Below are positions 1-7,926 of a DNA stretch of 64,000 nt, in pieces. Each line of letters starts with the position of its first letter. Position 1 is the first letter of the stretch. The position numbers were made by a program, and so were the translations under genes. The notes beneath the pieces were generated by a model. It worked only from the letters and a program-made list of their open reading frames with translations, did no database searches and was not told the DNA's origin. Source of the stretch: Bradyrhizobium sp. (GTDB taxonomy: Bacteria > Pseudomonadota > Alphaproteobacteria > Rhizobiales > Xanthobacteraceae); contig NZ_JACRMG010000029.1 of the NCBI RefSeq assembly GCF_016219575.1, positions 103,122 through 167,121 of the forward strand, read 5' to 3'.

Positions 1-1680
1 GCGGAGGGCGAGGACGTCACCGCCAACATCCGTACGCTGGACGACGTGCCGCAGAAGCTGAAGGGCCGCAACGTGCCCGATATCTGCGAGGTGCGCGGCG
101 AGGTCTACATGACCAAGAAGGCGTTCCTCGCGCTGAACAGGAAGCAGGTCGAGGCCGGGGAGGCGCCGTTCGCCAATCCCAGAAATTCCGCCGCCGGCTC
201 GCTGCGCCAGAAGGACCCGTCCATCACCGCTTCGCGTCCGCTCGGCTTCTTCGCCTACGCCTGGGGCGAGATGAGCGCCATGCCGGAGGAAACGCAGACC
301 GGCATGATCGGCTGGTTCGAGCGCTGCGGCTTCAGGACCAATCCACTGACCAGGCTATGCCATTCCGTCGAGCAGCTGATCGCCTTCCATCGCAGGATCG
401 AGGAGAGCCGCGCCGGGCTCGACTACGACATCGACGGCGTCGTCTACAAGGTCGATCGCATCGACTGGCAGGAGCGCCTCGGCTTCGTCTCGCGCACGCC
501 GCGCTGGGGCATCGCGCACAAATTTCCGGCCGAGCAGGCCGTCACCGTGCTGCGCGACATCGAGATCCAGGTCGGCCGCACCGGCACGTTGGCGCCGGTC
601 GGCAAGCTGGAGCCGGTCGGCGTCGGCGGCGTCATCGTCCAGAACGTCACGCTGCACAACGAGGACTACATCAGGGGCGTCGGCGGCGACGGCGAACTGA
701 TCCGCGAGGGCCGAGATATCAGGATCGGCGACACCGTCGTGATCCAGCGCGCCGGCGATGTCATCCCGCAGGTGGTGGATGTCCTGATCGACAAGCGGCC
801 GAAGGGCGCCAGGGAGTTCCACTTCCCGAAAAAGTGCCCGTGCCCGCTGCACACCGACGTGGTGCGCGAGGAGACCGCCACGGGCGAGGAGGGCTCGCGC
901 GCCCGCTGCACCGGCGAGTTCGCCTGTCCGTTCCAGAAGATCGAGCACCTGAAGCTGTTCGTGTCGCGCAGGGCATTCGACATCGACGGCCTCGGCGAAA
1001 AGCAGCTGCAATATTTCTTCGACGAGGGTTGGGTCAAGGAACCCGGCGACATCTTCACGCTGCAGAAGCGCAACAGCAGGCTCAAGCTCGAGGAAATCGA
1101 GGGTTACGGCGAAACCTCGGTGCGCAATCTCTTTGCCGCCATCGACGGCCGCCGCCGCATCGCGCTCGAGCGTTTCATCTTTGCGCTGGGCATGCGCCAT
1201 GTCGGCGAGACCACGGCGCTGGCGCTGGCGCGCGGCTACGGCTCGTGGGAGGCCTTTCACGACGCCTGCCTCAAGGTCGCGAGGGGCGACGAGGAGGCGA
1301 TCGCCGAGATGGATGCGCTCGACCAGATCGGCGACACCGTGATTGCGAGCGTCGCCGCCTATTTCGGCGAGAGCCACAACCGCGGCATCGTCGACCGGCT
1401 GGTGAAAGAGCTGGAGGAGATCGTCGACGCCGAGAGGCCGAAGAGCAATTCAAAGGTCGCCGGCAAGACGGTCGTCTTCACCGGCTCGCTGGAGAAGATG
1501 ACCCGCGACGAGGCCAAGGCCACCGCCGAACGCCTCGGCGCCAAGGCCGCAGGCTCGGTGTCGAAGAAGACCGACTACGTCGTCGCCGGACCCGGCGCCG
1601 GCTCGAAGCTGGCCGAAGCGAAGAAGCACGGCGTCACCGTGCTGACCGAGGACGAGTGGCTGAAGCTGATCGGGGAGTGA
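1..1680 (+). CDS. ligA: NAD-dependent DNA ligase LigA, C-terminal part (5' end outside window)
   Basis: NAD+-dependent ligase that seals nicks in replication and repair. The frame is open from base 1, so the gene begins upstream; about 559 residues are visible, and the adenylated-lysine KxDG motif is not in view. Visible parts in order: the end of the nucleotidyltransferase domain (GEDVTANIRT at the very start, DIDGVVYKVD near 145), the OB fold (HKFPAEQAVT, then VGRTGTLAPVG), a four-cysteine zinc knuckle (about 278-308), helix-hairpin-helix repeats (about 330-450) and a C-terminal BRCT domain from about 484 (KVAGKTVVFTGSLEKMTR). It ends 35 bp before the EthD gene. Assignment is secure. Confidence 0.97.
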   Translation, partial: AEGEDVTANIRTLDDVPQKLKGRNVPDICEVRGEVYMTKKAFLALNRKQVEAGEAPFANPRNSAAGSLRQKDPSITASRPLGFFAYAWGEMSAMPEETQTGMIGWFERCGFRTNPLTRLCHSVEQLIAFHRRIEESRAGLDYDIDGVVYKVDRIDWQERLGFVSRTPRWGIAHKFPAEQAVTVLRDIEIQVGRTGTLAPVGKLEPVGVGGVIVQNVTLHNEDYIRGVGGDGELIREGRDIRIGDTVVIQRAGDVIPQVVDVLIDKRPKGAREFHFPKKCPCPLHTDVVREETATGEEGSRARCTGEFACPFQKIEHLKLFVSRRAFDIDGLGEKQLQYFFDEGWVKEPGDIFTLQKRNSRLKLEEIEGYGETSVRNLFAAIDGRRRIALERFIFALGMRHVGETTALALARGYGSWEAFHDACLKVARGDEEAIAEMDALDQIGDTVIASVAAYFGESHNRGIVDRLVKELEEIVDAERPKSNSKVAGKTVVFTGSLEKMTRDEAKATAERLGAKAAGSVSKKTDYVVAGPGAGSKLAEAKKHGVTVLTEDEWLKLIGE

Positions 1681-1715
1681 CGCGGGTAACCAAGAACTTC
1701 AAACAGGAGGAAGCG

Positions 1716-2033
1716 ATGATCAAGGTAAGCGTGATGTATCCCAACAATCCCGGTGCGCGGTTCGACCACGACTATTACCGGGAAAAGCACATGCCGCTGG
1801 TGAAGGCTCGCATGGGCGATGCCTGCAAGTACTACACCATCGACAAGGGTCTTGCCGGCGGCGCGCCGGGCGCGCCTGCGACCTATGTCGGCATGTGCCA
1901 CATCTTCGCCGACTCCGTCGACGCGTTCCAGAAGTCTTTCGGACCGCACGCCAAGGAGATCATGGGCGACATCAGGAACTACACCGACATCGCGCCGGTC
2001 ATGCAGATCAGCGAAGTCGTAGTGGAGAAGTGA
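1716..2033 (+). CDS. EthD-domain small protein
   Basis: A 105-residue protein of the EthD family (dimeric alpha-beta barrel fold; named after a protein needed for ethyl tert-butyl ether degradation in actinobacteria, exact role usually unknown). It opens MIKVSVMYPNN and has the family pattern FDHDYYREKHMPLV in the first third. The ATG at 1716 is preceded by a near-perfect AGGAGG at 1705-1710, which fixes the start. It follows ligA by 35 bp on the same strand and could be co-transcribed, but no functional link is apparent. Family membership is well supported; the substrate is not known. Confidence 0.85.
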   Translation: MIKVSVMYPNNPGARFDHDYYREKHMPLVKARMGDACKYYTIDKGLAGGAPGAPATYVGMCHIFADSVDAFQKSFGPHAKEIMGDIRNYTDIAPVMQISEVVVEK

Positions 2034-2058
2034 GGCCACGCGCCCGGTTTTCCGCATT

Positions 2059-2147
2059 CGTCATGGCCGGGCTTGACCCGGCCATCCACGTCTTTGCCGC
2101 CGCACGAAAGAACGTCGTGGATGCCCGGGTCAAGCCCGGGCATGACG
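2059..2147. repeat. Intergenic inverted repeat, 32-base arms
   Basis: The left arm at 2059-2090 and right arm at 2116-2147 are near-perfect inverted copies (cgtcatggccgggcttgacc and its complement-like partner) with a 25-base loop. The element sits between the convergent EthD and exporter genes, so its transcript hairpin could end transcription from both sides. Palindromes of this wording (gtcatggccgggcttg) are common between genes in the Bradyrhizobium group as I know it. No mobile-element gene is attached. Confidence 0.8.
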
Positions 2148-2165
2148 AGTCGGGAGGGCCGTGCC

Positions 2166-3449
2166 TCACATCATCCCCGACTCTTCTTCCTTCTCCTTCC
2201 CGATCAGCTCCTCGCTCACCACCACGTCCCGCCGCGGCACGAGGAAGAGCATCGTCGCCGCGCAGGCGATCGACAGTGCGAAGATAGCAGCCGTCAGCGG
2301 CAGCGTGGTGGTGGAGTGGCCGCCGAGATAGGCGCCGAACTGCGAGAGCAGCGAGCCTATGCCCTGCTGCAGGAATCCCATCGCGCCGGAGGCGGTGCCG
2401 GCGGCTTCGGGCCGGACGCTGATGGCGCCGGCCGCCGCGTTCGACATCACGATGGCGTTGGCGACCATCACGACCATCTGCGTACCGAACAGAAATATGG
2501 GAACCTGGTTGATGCCGGCAATGCTCAGGACCAGATTGAGCAGGCTGCCGGCGAGCTGAAGCGCCAGGCCGAACCAGATCAGCTTCTCCAGCGAATGGCG
2601 CGGCGCGAAGCGGACGTTGAGCAGGTTGCCGAGGAGGAACGCAAAGCCCGTGGCGGCGAACCATGCGCCGTATTCGGCTGACGTGCGCCCCATCTGGGTG
2701 ACGACGATGTAGGGCCCGCCGCCTGCGAAGGCAAAGATGATTTGCGACGCCAGCACCTGGCAGAGCACATAGCCGACGAAGGCGCGGTTCCTGAGCAGCG
2801 AGCCGACATCGCCGCGAAAACCGCTGCCCTCGGTCCGCGCGCGCCGCGTCTCCGGCAGCGCGATCGCGATCAGCACGGCGACGGCGAGCGAGGAGGCGGT
2901 GATGAAATAGAAGATGGCGCGCCAGCCGAAGGTGATCTCCAGCAGGCCTCCCGCCAGCGCGCTCAGCATCTGCGCCACCATCATCACGGCGATGACGAGG
3001 CTGATCCTCGCGCCGACGCGCTCGCGGCTGTAGAGGTCGCGGATGATGGCGCGGCTCACCACCATGCCGGTGGCCCCGCCGAGCGCCTGCAGGAACCGCG
3101 CGCCGATCAGTTGCGGCAGTGTCTGCGCCAGCGAGCAGCCCACGCTCGCCGCCACCATCAGCGCCAGGCCCGCCAGCAGCACCGGGCGGCGTCCGAACTT
3201 GTCCGACAGCGGCCCCATGATCAGCTGCGAGCAGGCGATGCCGACCATGTAGAGCGACACCGTCATCTGCGCGACCTGGATGTCGCTCTGGAAGGTGGAG
3301 GCGAGCACCGGCAGCGCCGGCACCAGGATATAGAGCGAGATCGGCGCGACGCCGGTCATCGCGACGAGCATCAGCAGCATGACGCGCGATGTCGCGAGGT
3401 CGTGCCCGTCCGTAGCTGCGCCGGGCGGTTTGCCCATCACGCCATGCAT
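2166..3449 (-). CDS. Bcr/CflA-type MFS drug exporter
   Basis: A 427-residue inner-membrane protein with 12 predicted transmembrane segments, of the Bcr/CflA group of major facilitator drug:H+ antiporters. Seen: the first helix LLMLVAMTGVAPISLYILVPALP (in part), the loop 2-3 signature GPLSDKFGRRPVLL, and a motif-C-like stretch around helix 5. The extreme N-terminus is uncertain: ATG at 3449 is the first of several (another at 3437). The C-terminal tail EEESGMM is acidic. Family known for exporting bicyclomycin, sulfonamides or amino acids; the true substrate cannot be read from sequence. Confidence 0.88.
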   Translation of the reverse strand: MHGVMGKPPGAATDGHDLATSRVMLLMLVAMTGVAPISLYILVPALPVLASTFQSDIQVAQMTVSLYMVGIACSQLIMGPLSDKFGRRPVLLAGLALMVAASVGCSLAQTLPQLIGARFLQALGGATGMVVSRAIIRDLYSRERVGARISLVIAVMMVAQMLSALAGGLLEITFGWRAIFYFITASSLAVAVLIAIALPETRRARTEGSGFRGDVGSLLRNRAFVGYVLCQVLASQIIFAFAGGGPYIVVTQMGRTSAEYGAWFAATGFAFLLGNLLNVRFAPRHSLEKLIWFGLALQLAGSLLNLVLSIAGINQVPIFLFGTQMVVMVANAIVMSNAAAGAISVRPEAAGTASGAMGFLQQGIGSLLSQFGAYLGGHSTTTLPLTAAIFALSIACAATMLFLVPRRDVVVSEELIGKEKEEESGMM

Positions 3450-3755
3450 GCAATGCGTCCGAATTGATCGACCCGGACTCTAGCGGCACGGCGGCGCGCG
3501 AATACGCCAGTTTCGGCATGCGGCCATGAGGAATTCGGGGAACAGGTGAGGGCGCGTTGCTCTCTCGTCGTTATTCCGCGGCGCCCCTTGGCGCGAGTCC
3601 GGAATTCGACTTGACAACATGCGCATCCGCAACTGCGCCGTAAGCTCGTTCTATGTTGATTTCCCGGCGCTCACTGGAAGGTTGACATAGATCAAGCCGG
3701 CCGTAGCAGCCCGGCCCAGGAATGGTCACCCCTGCTGCTAGCACGGAGTTGGATC
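3450..3755. other. 306-bp intergenic region upstream of the Gly/Tyr-rich protein
   Basis: Lies between two divergent genes, so it should hold both promoters. I see TTGACA at 3611-3616 and again at 3682-3687; the second is followed after 16 bases by a poor -10 (TAGCAG). Neither is a convincing promoter. No small coding frame with a ribosome binding site stands out. Confidence 0.3.
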
Positions 3756-4178
3756 ATGAGGCTGTTCAGTTTACTGCCTACCACCATTCTCGCTGCAACC
3801 GCCGCCCTGCTCGGTGCGAGCGCACAGGCGGGGCCGTTGCCGACCAATGTGGCGGCGATGAAATCGATGGTCGAAAAAGATACGATTGAGGTGCGCTATC
3901 GCGGCGTCGGCCGCGGCGTCGCATACCGCGGCGGCAGGCTGGCCTATCGCGGCGGGTTGGGCTACCGCCGTCTTGGCTACGGCGGCCTCGCAGCTGGCGC
4001 CATCGTCGCCGGCACGGTCGCCCGCCGTGCCTATTACGGCGACGGCTACTATGGCGGCGGCTATCCCTCCTACGGCTACGTCGAACCGGGCTACGGCTAT
4101 GACGGCGGCTATGGCTACGCGCCGGCGCCGTACGGCTATGGCGGTGGTTACGTTGTCAGGCGCTATTACGGCTGGTAA
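3756..4178 (+). CDS. Gly/Tyr-rich secreted protein, function unknown
   Basis: A 140-residue protein with a clear Sec signal peptide (MRLFSLLPTTILAATAALL, cleavage near ASAQA about residue 25). The mature part is basic, then becomes a low-complexity tract of Gly and Tyr (YYGDGYYGGGYPSYGY and similar) to the C-terminus, with a short hydrophobic stretch (GLAAGAIVAGTVA) around residue 80 that could be a second membrane segment. Proteins like this are frequent in Bradyrhizobiaceae and have no assigned function. The start has only a weak Shine-Dalgarno (ggagttggatc). It is not part of an obvious operon. Confidence 0.75.
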   Translation: MRLFSLLPTTILAATAALLGASAQAGPLPTNVAAMKSMVEKDTIEVRYRGVGRGVAYRGGRLAYRGGLGYRRLGYGGLAAGAIVAGTVARRAYYGDGYYGGGYPSYGYVEPGYGYDGGYGYAPAPYGYGGGYVVRRYYGW

Positions 4179-4262
4179 GGCGCGCGATTCAGTTCCCTCT
4201 GTTGGGCGGCGCGCTTTCTGCGCAGCTTTGGCGTAGCCGGGTCGCAGGGACGACAGCGAGCG

Positions 4263-6101
4263 TTACTTCAACTCCGCCGTGGCCTCGTCCAGCCACAGCT
4301 TGGTTGCGTTGTCGTCGAGCTGCGGCCGCACGATCTTCGCCACCCTGGCGTGATAATCGTTGAGCCATTTCAGCTCCGCGGCATCCAGCATCTTCACGTC
4401 GATCAGGCGGCGGTCGATTGGTGCGAAGGTCAGCGTCTCGAAGGCGTTCACCGGTTTCTCCGACCCCCTGATGTCGGCGCCGATCACCAGTTCGAGGTTC
4501 TCGATGCGGATGCCGTAGGCGTCGGCCTTGTAGTAGCCCGGCTCGTTGGAGAGGATCATGCCGCGCTTCAGCGGCGTGGTGCCTAGTTTCGAGATGCGCG
4601 CCGGCCCCTCATGCACCGAGAGATAGCTGCCGACGCCGTGTCCGGTGCCGTGCTCGAAATCGAGTCCGGCCTGCCACAGGAATTGCCGGGCAAGGGAATC
4701 GAGCTGCGCGCCGGTGGTGCCGTCGGGGAAGATCGCGCGGGCGATCGCCATGTGGCCGCGCAGCACGCGGGTGAAGCGGTCGCGCATCTCCACGGTCGGC
4801 TCGCCGATCGCGATGGTGCGGGTGACGTCGGTGGTGCCGTCCTGGTACTGCGCGCCGGAATCGATCAGCAGCAAATCACCGGGCGCAATGCGCCGGTTGC
4901 TCTTGCGGGTGACGCGGTAATGCACGATGGCGCCGTTCGGGCCGGTGCCGGAGATGGTGGGGAAGGAGACGTCCTTCAGCGCGCCGGTCCGGCGCCGGAA
5001 TGTCTCCAGCGCCTCGACGGCGTCGATCTCGGTCAGCGCGCCCGACGGCGCCTCGCGGTCGACCCAGGCCAGAAACCGCGTCAGCGCCACTGCGTCGCGG
5101 TGATGCGCCGTGCGCGTGCCCTCGATCTCCGTGATGTTCTTCACGGCCTTGAGCAGGCTGACGGGATCGCTGCCGGCGACAGCCTTGCCGCCGGCGCCCT
5201 TGATCAGGCGGCTCAGCGCGTCGGCTGCGGTCGCGCTGTCCAGCGCAATCGAGGCGCCGCGCCTGGCGAGCTCGGTCAGCTTCGGCGCGAGCTTGTCCGG
5301 CTCCTCGACATCGGCGGAGCGTTCGAGATGGTCGCGCGAGGAGTTGGACAGCTTGCGGTGGTCGATGAAGACCGTCGGCCGGCCCTCTTTCGGCACCAGC
5401 GCCCAGGACAGCGGCAGCGGCGTGTGCGACACGTCGGCGCCGCGGATGTTGAAGGTCCAGGCCACGCCGTGGGAATCCGACAACACCAGCGCATCGACGC
5501 CGAGCTTGTTGATCTCCAGGCGAATGCGCTTCAGCTTCTCGGCCTCGATCTCCCCGGAAAATTGCGGCCCCTGGATCGTCACCGGGCCGAGCGGCGGCCC
5601 CGGGCGATCGTGCCAGATTGCATCGACCGGGTTGCTCTCGACCGCGATCAGCTCCGCGCCGGCCTTGGCGCAGGCCGCTGCCAGCCGCTCGGCTGCCGCA
5701 GAAGTGTGCAGCCAGGGGTCAAATCCGAGGCGGTCGCCCCTGGCGAGGTGTTTGGTCAGCCAGTGTTCCGGTGGCGGATCGGCCAGCGGCTCGACATGCC
5801 AGGCCTTGCGGTCGACCTGCTTGCCGGCCTGCAGGGTGTAGCGGCCGTCCACGAATACCGCCGCCTCCCGGGTCAGCACGGCGGCCATGCCGGCCGAGCC
5901 GGTAAAGCCGGTCAGCCAGGCCAGCCGTTCTTCTGAGGGCGCGACATACTCGTTTTGCTGCTGATCGGCGCGGGGAATCACGAATCCCGTGAGTTTCCGC
6001 CGCGCCAGTTCCTCGCGGAAGGCGGAAAGCCGCGCGGTCAGCGCCACGCCGCCCTCGGGTTCCTCGAATGTCTGGAAATGGGCTTCGAACATTGCGCTCA
6101 C
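4263..6101 (-). CDS. pepP: Xaa-Pro aminopeptidase (M24B, AmpP family)
   Basis: A 612-residue cytosolic metallopeptidase that removes an N-terminal residue next to proline. It has the three-domain layout of the long AmpP type: two creatinase-like N-terminal domains (to about 320) and a C-terminal pita-bread domain. Metal ligands are visible: LLIDSGAQYQDGTTDVTRTI (two Asp), the histidine in EHGTGHGVGSYLSVHEGP, and two Glu in SNEPGYYKADAYGIRIENLEL. An ATG 9 bases further in (MFEAHFQ) is an alternative start. It lies beside prmA and the 58-residue gene in the opposite orientation to the latter. No internal frameshift or missing ligand was found. Confidence 0.93.
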   Translation of the reverse strand: MSAMFEAHFQTFEEPEGGVALTARLSAFREELARRKLTGFVIPRADQQQNEYVAPSEERLAWLTGFTGSAGMAAVLTREAAVFVDGRYTLQAGKQVDRKAWHVEPLADPPPEHWLTKHLARGDRLGFDPWLHTSAAAERLAAACAKAGAELIAVESNPVDAIWHDRPGPPLGPVTIQGPQFSGEIEAEKLKRIRLEINKLGVDALVLSDSHGVAWTFNIRGADVSHTPLPLSWALVPKEGRPTVFIDHRKLSNSSRDHLERSADVEEPDKLAPKLTELARRGASIALDSATAADALSRLIKGAGGKAVAGSDPVSLLKAVKNITEIEGTRTAHHRDAVALTRFLAWVDREAPSGALTEIDAVEALETFRRRTGALKDVSFPTISGTGPNGAIVHYRVTRKSNRRIAPGDLLLIDSGAQYQDGTTDVTRTIAIGEPTVEMRDRFTRVLRGHMAIARAIFPDGTTGAQLDSLARQFLWQAGLDFEHGTGHGVGSYLSVHEGPARISKLGTTPLKRGMILSNEPGYYKADAYGIRIENLELVIGADIRGSEKPVNAFETLTFAPIDRRLIDVKMLDAAELKWLNDYHARVAKIVRPQLDDNATKLWLDEATAELK

Positions 6102-6151
6102 ACTTTAGGTTTATGGGGAGGGCTCGGCAATGCGGCCGGATTCTCCTGACT

Positions 6152-6169
6152 TTGGCACAAGTTATGCTT
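6152..6169 (+). promoter_or_regulatory. Candidate sigma-54 (-24/-12) promoter
   Basis: The bases TTGGCACAAGTTATGCTT keep the invariant spacing of sigma-54 promoters: GG at 6154-6155, ten bases, GC at 6166-6167, with TGGCAC at the -24 box and ATGCT at the -12 box. It points toward the 58-residue gene starting at 6281, giving a leader of about 100 bases. A 7-bp hairpin (6174-6180 with 6185-6191) lies at the expected transcription start. This is pattern matching on one site only. Confidence 0.35.
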
Positions 6170-6280
6170 GAAATCTGATGCTTGCATCAGACGAGCCCGA
6201 ACGATCTGCGGGGCGGATGGTCCGGATGATAACCGGGAGACTTCGAGGAGTGTCTCAACTCAACGACGAGGTGATACACC

Positions 6281-6457
6281 ATGCCTGCCTTTACCTTTGA
6301 GAAGATTTCGCCGCCGGCAAGCCGCGGTCCAATAGCGCCCATCGTGGTCAAGAAGCGCGGCGTCATCGTCCAGATCCTGGACCGCTTCGTCGAAGCCCGC
6401 GTCAAGCGCGGCGAGAAAGGCGTCATCTTCCGCAGCAAGCGCAAGAAGAAGGTCTAG
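6281..6457 (+). CDS. Small basic protein, 58 residues, function unknown
   Basis: ATG at 6281, stop at 6455-6457. The product begins MPAFTFEKISPPASRGPI and ends in a strongly basic tail (RSKRKKKV); about a quarter of residues are Lys or Arg. A GAGG sits about ten bases before the start. It converges on prmA and the two coding ends overlap by four bases (6454-6457). Codon use is normal for the window and the third-position GC bias is present, which supports real coding. The basic, helical middle (ILDRFVEARVKRGEKG) suggests nucleic-acid or ribosome contact, but that is inference; I do not recognise a named family. Confidence 0.7.
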   Translation: MPAFTFEKISPPASRGPIAPIVVKKRGVIVQILDRFVEARVKRGEKGVIFRSKRKKKV

Positions 6458-7344
6458 CTTACCTTTCGCAGCAACAGACTGCTCCAGCCTTCGATCCGCA
6501 AATGCCTTAGCGGCACCAGGCCGCGGGCGCGATAGGCCATGATCACGGCCGGAGCCTGGTGCGTCAGCAGGCCCGACAGGATCGCCAGCGCGCCCGGCGC
6601 CAGTTGCCGCGCCATCGGCGTCGCCAATTGCCTCAAGGGATTGGCGAGGATATTCGCCAGCACCAGGTCGAACGGGCCGCGCTGCGAAAATTCCGGCGCT
6701 GAGAAACCGGTGGCGCGGATCGCCTGTACGAGATGGCCGGCCTCGTTCAGCCGCGCATTCTCCCGCGCCACTCTCACCGACGGCGGATCGATGTCACTGG
6801 CAAGCACGCCGGTCTTCAGCGCCTTTGCCGCCGCAATGCCCAGCACGCCCGTGCCGGTGCCGAGATCGAGCACGCGCCGCGGCTGATACGCTTTCAGCAC
6901 ATGGTCGAGCAGCAGCAGGCAGCCACGCGTGGTGCCGTGATGCCCGGTGCCGAACGCCAGCGCCGCCTCGATCTCGATCGCTAGCTTGTTCGGCGGTACG
7001 CGCTCCCTGTCATGCGCGCCATGGACGACGAAGCGGCCGGCCGGCACCGGCACCAGATCCTCGAGGCTCGCCTTGACCCAGTCCCTGGCTTCCACGGTGT
7101 CGAAGGCGAGGGTACCTGCGATCTCCGCGCTCGCTGCATTGGTGACGAGTTCGCGCAGCAGGTTCTGGTCCGGCGCCTCGGCAAAATGCACGGTGACGTC
7201 CCAGCGCCCGTCCGGCCGCTCGAACGCCGCCACCGCCGCCTCGCCATCGAAGAAGACCTCGGTCAGCACGTCGACGACGCGCTTGGCGGCCTGCTCGTCG
7301 CCAATGGCAAAGCTGGCGCGGTGGGTGGAGGGGGTGACGTTCAT
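6454..7344 (-). CDS. prmA: Ribosomal protein L11 methyltransferase
   Basis: A 296-residue SAM-dependent enzyme that trimethylates ribosomal protein L11. The N-terminal substrate-recognition domain (1-about 110) is followed by a class I methyltransferase fold: AFGTGHHGTTRGCLLLLD, the SAM motif VLDLGTGTGVLGIAAAK, ASDIDPPSV, and the family signature DLVLANILANPL. Length matches the family. ATG at 7344 begins MNVTPSTHRAS. The 3' end overlaps the convergent small gene by four bases. Assignment is secure. Confidence 0.94.
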   Translation of the reverse strand: MNVTPSTHRASFAIGDEQAAKRVVDVLTEVFFDGEAAVAAFERPDGRWDVTVHFAEAPDQNLLRELVTNAASAEIAGTLAFDTVEARDWVKASLEDLVPVPAGRFVVHGAHDRERVPPNKLAIEIEAALAFGTGHHGTTRGCLLLLDHVLKAYQPRRVLDLGTGTGVLGIAAAKALKTGVLASDIDPPSVRVARENARLNEAGHLVQAIRATGFSAPEFSQRGPFDLVLANILANPLRQLATPMARQLAPGALAILSGLLTHQAPAVIMAYRARGLVPLRHLRIEGWSSLLLRKVS

Positions 7345-7708
7345 CGGGGAAGCGGTCCACAGCTAACGAAGAAGAAATACAGCCCTTGTTTACAGGCTTC
7401 TCACCATCGCGTGCGCGGGATTTTCACAGCTTCTTCACCCTGCAAGCTGCGTAGTTGGAAGCTGCCGAGCCGATCGGAAAAGCCGAGCAAAGTGAGGGCG
7501 TCGTGCGCGATTTCCACCGATCCCTGCACAGCTTATCCCGAACTTATCCACAGGCGGCTCCCCGATTTCCACGGGCCGGCGCTGGTTAACGTCCGCGTTA
7601 ATTCATCGCCGATTCACCCCGACTCAGGATCGGCCGCGCGATGGAACTGCGCATTAAGCGCCGTGCGCGAGGATGGCCGTATCAAGAAACCAAAAGGGGG
7701 GAAGTCAA
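7345..7708. other. 364-bp intergenic region with a consensus DnaA-box sequence
   Basis: This divergent region between prmA and the 50-residue gene holds one exact TTATCCACA at 7544-7552 and a near match (TTATCCCGA) just before it. One isolated box is not evidence of an origin. It also must hold the promoters of both genes, but I see no clear -35/-10 pair. A GGGGGGAAG Shine-Dalgarno lies at the right end, before 7709. Confidence 0.3.
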
Positions 7709-7861
7709 ATGAAGAAGATCACTGTTGCGCTCGCTGTCATGCTCGCACTGGGCGCCTATGTGAGCTATCCGTCGGCCGAAGAGCGCGCTGCGACGATCTC
7801 GCCGTCGTCTCTGATGTCGGACACGCGTTCGCTTCCGGTCGAAGCGTACGACGCCGTCTAA
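7709..7861 (+). CDS. Short secreted peptide, 50 residues, unknown
   Basis: The frame MKKITVALAVMLALGAYVSY begins at an ATG at 7709 preceded by AGGGGGGAAG, a strong Shine-Dalgarno; an in-frame ATG upstream (7673) lacks one, so the shorter form is preferred. The first 25 residues look like a signal peptide or signal anchor; the remaining 25 are polar (SADEERAATISPSSL-like). A terminator-like hairpin follows directly. No family is recognised. The strong ribosome site and terminator make it a credible small gene. Confidence 0.6.
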   Translation: MKKITVALAVMLALGAYVSYPSAEERAATISPSSLMSDTRSLPVEAYDAV

Positions 7862-7881
7862 GCCGGACGCACAAACAATGG

Positions 7882-7926
7882 CGGCCCGCCTGGCCCAGTA
7901 AGGGCCGAGCGGGCCGTCGTCTATTT
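7882..7926 (+). terminator. Hairpin terminator after the 50-residue gene
   Basis: Outer arms CGGCCCGC (7882-7889) and GCGGGCCG (7909-7916) plus an inner GGCCC/GGGCC pair make a long GC stem, followed by TCGTCTATTTT with a short T run. It lies 20 bases past the small gene and just before the end of the convergent oxidoreductase gene. Confidence 0.6.

Noticed and set aside
355..1377. Long minus-strand frame opposite ligA
   Set aside because: Antisense shadow of a high-GC gene; composition is Ala/Arg/Asp-rich with no motif, and ligA is certain.
1685..1715. GTAACC word before the EthD gene as another ECF promoter
   Set aside because: Sixteen bases later the sequence is AGGA, not a CGWA box, and that is the ribosome binding site.
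3600..3710. Sigma-70 promoter pairs starting TTGACA
   Set aside because: The -10 regions at proper spacing are poor; kept only as a remark on the intergenic region.
7500..7600. Possible replication origin around the DnaA box
   Set aside because: One exact box only, no AT-rich unwinding region, and neighbours are not origin-linked genes.
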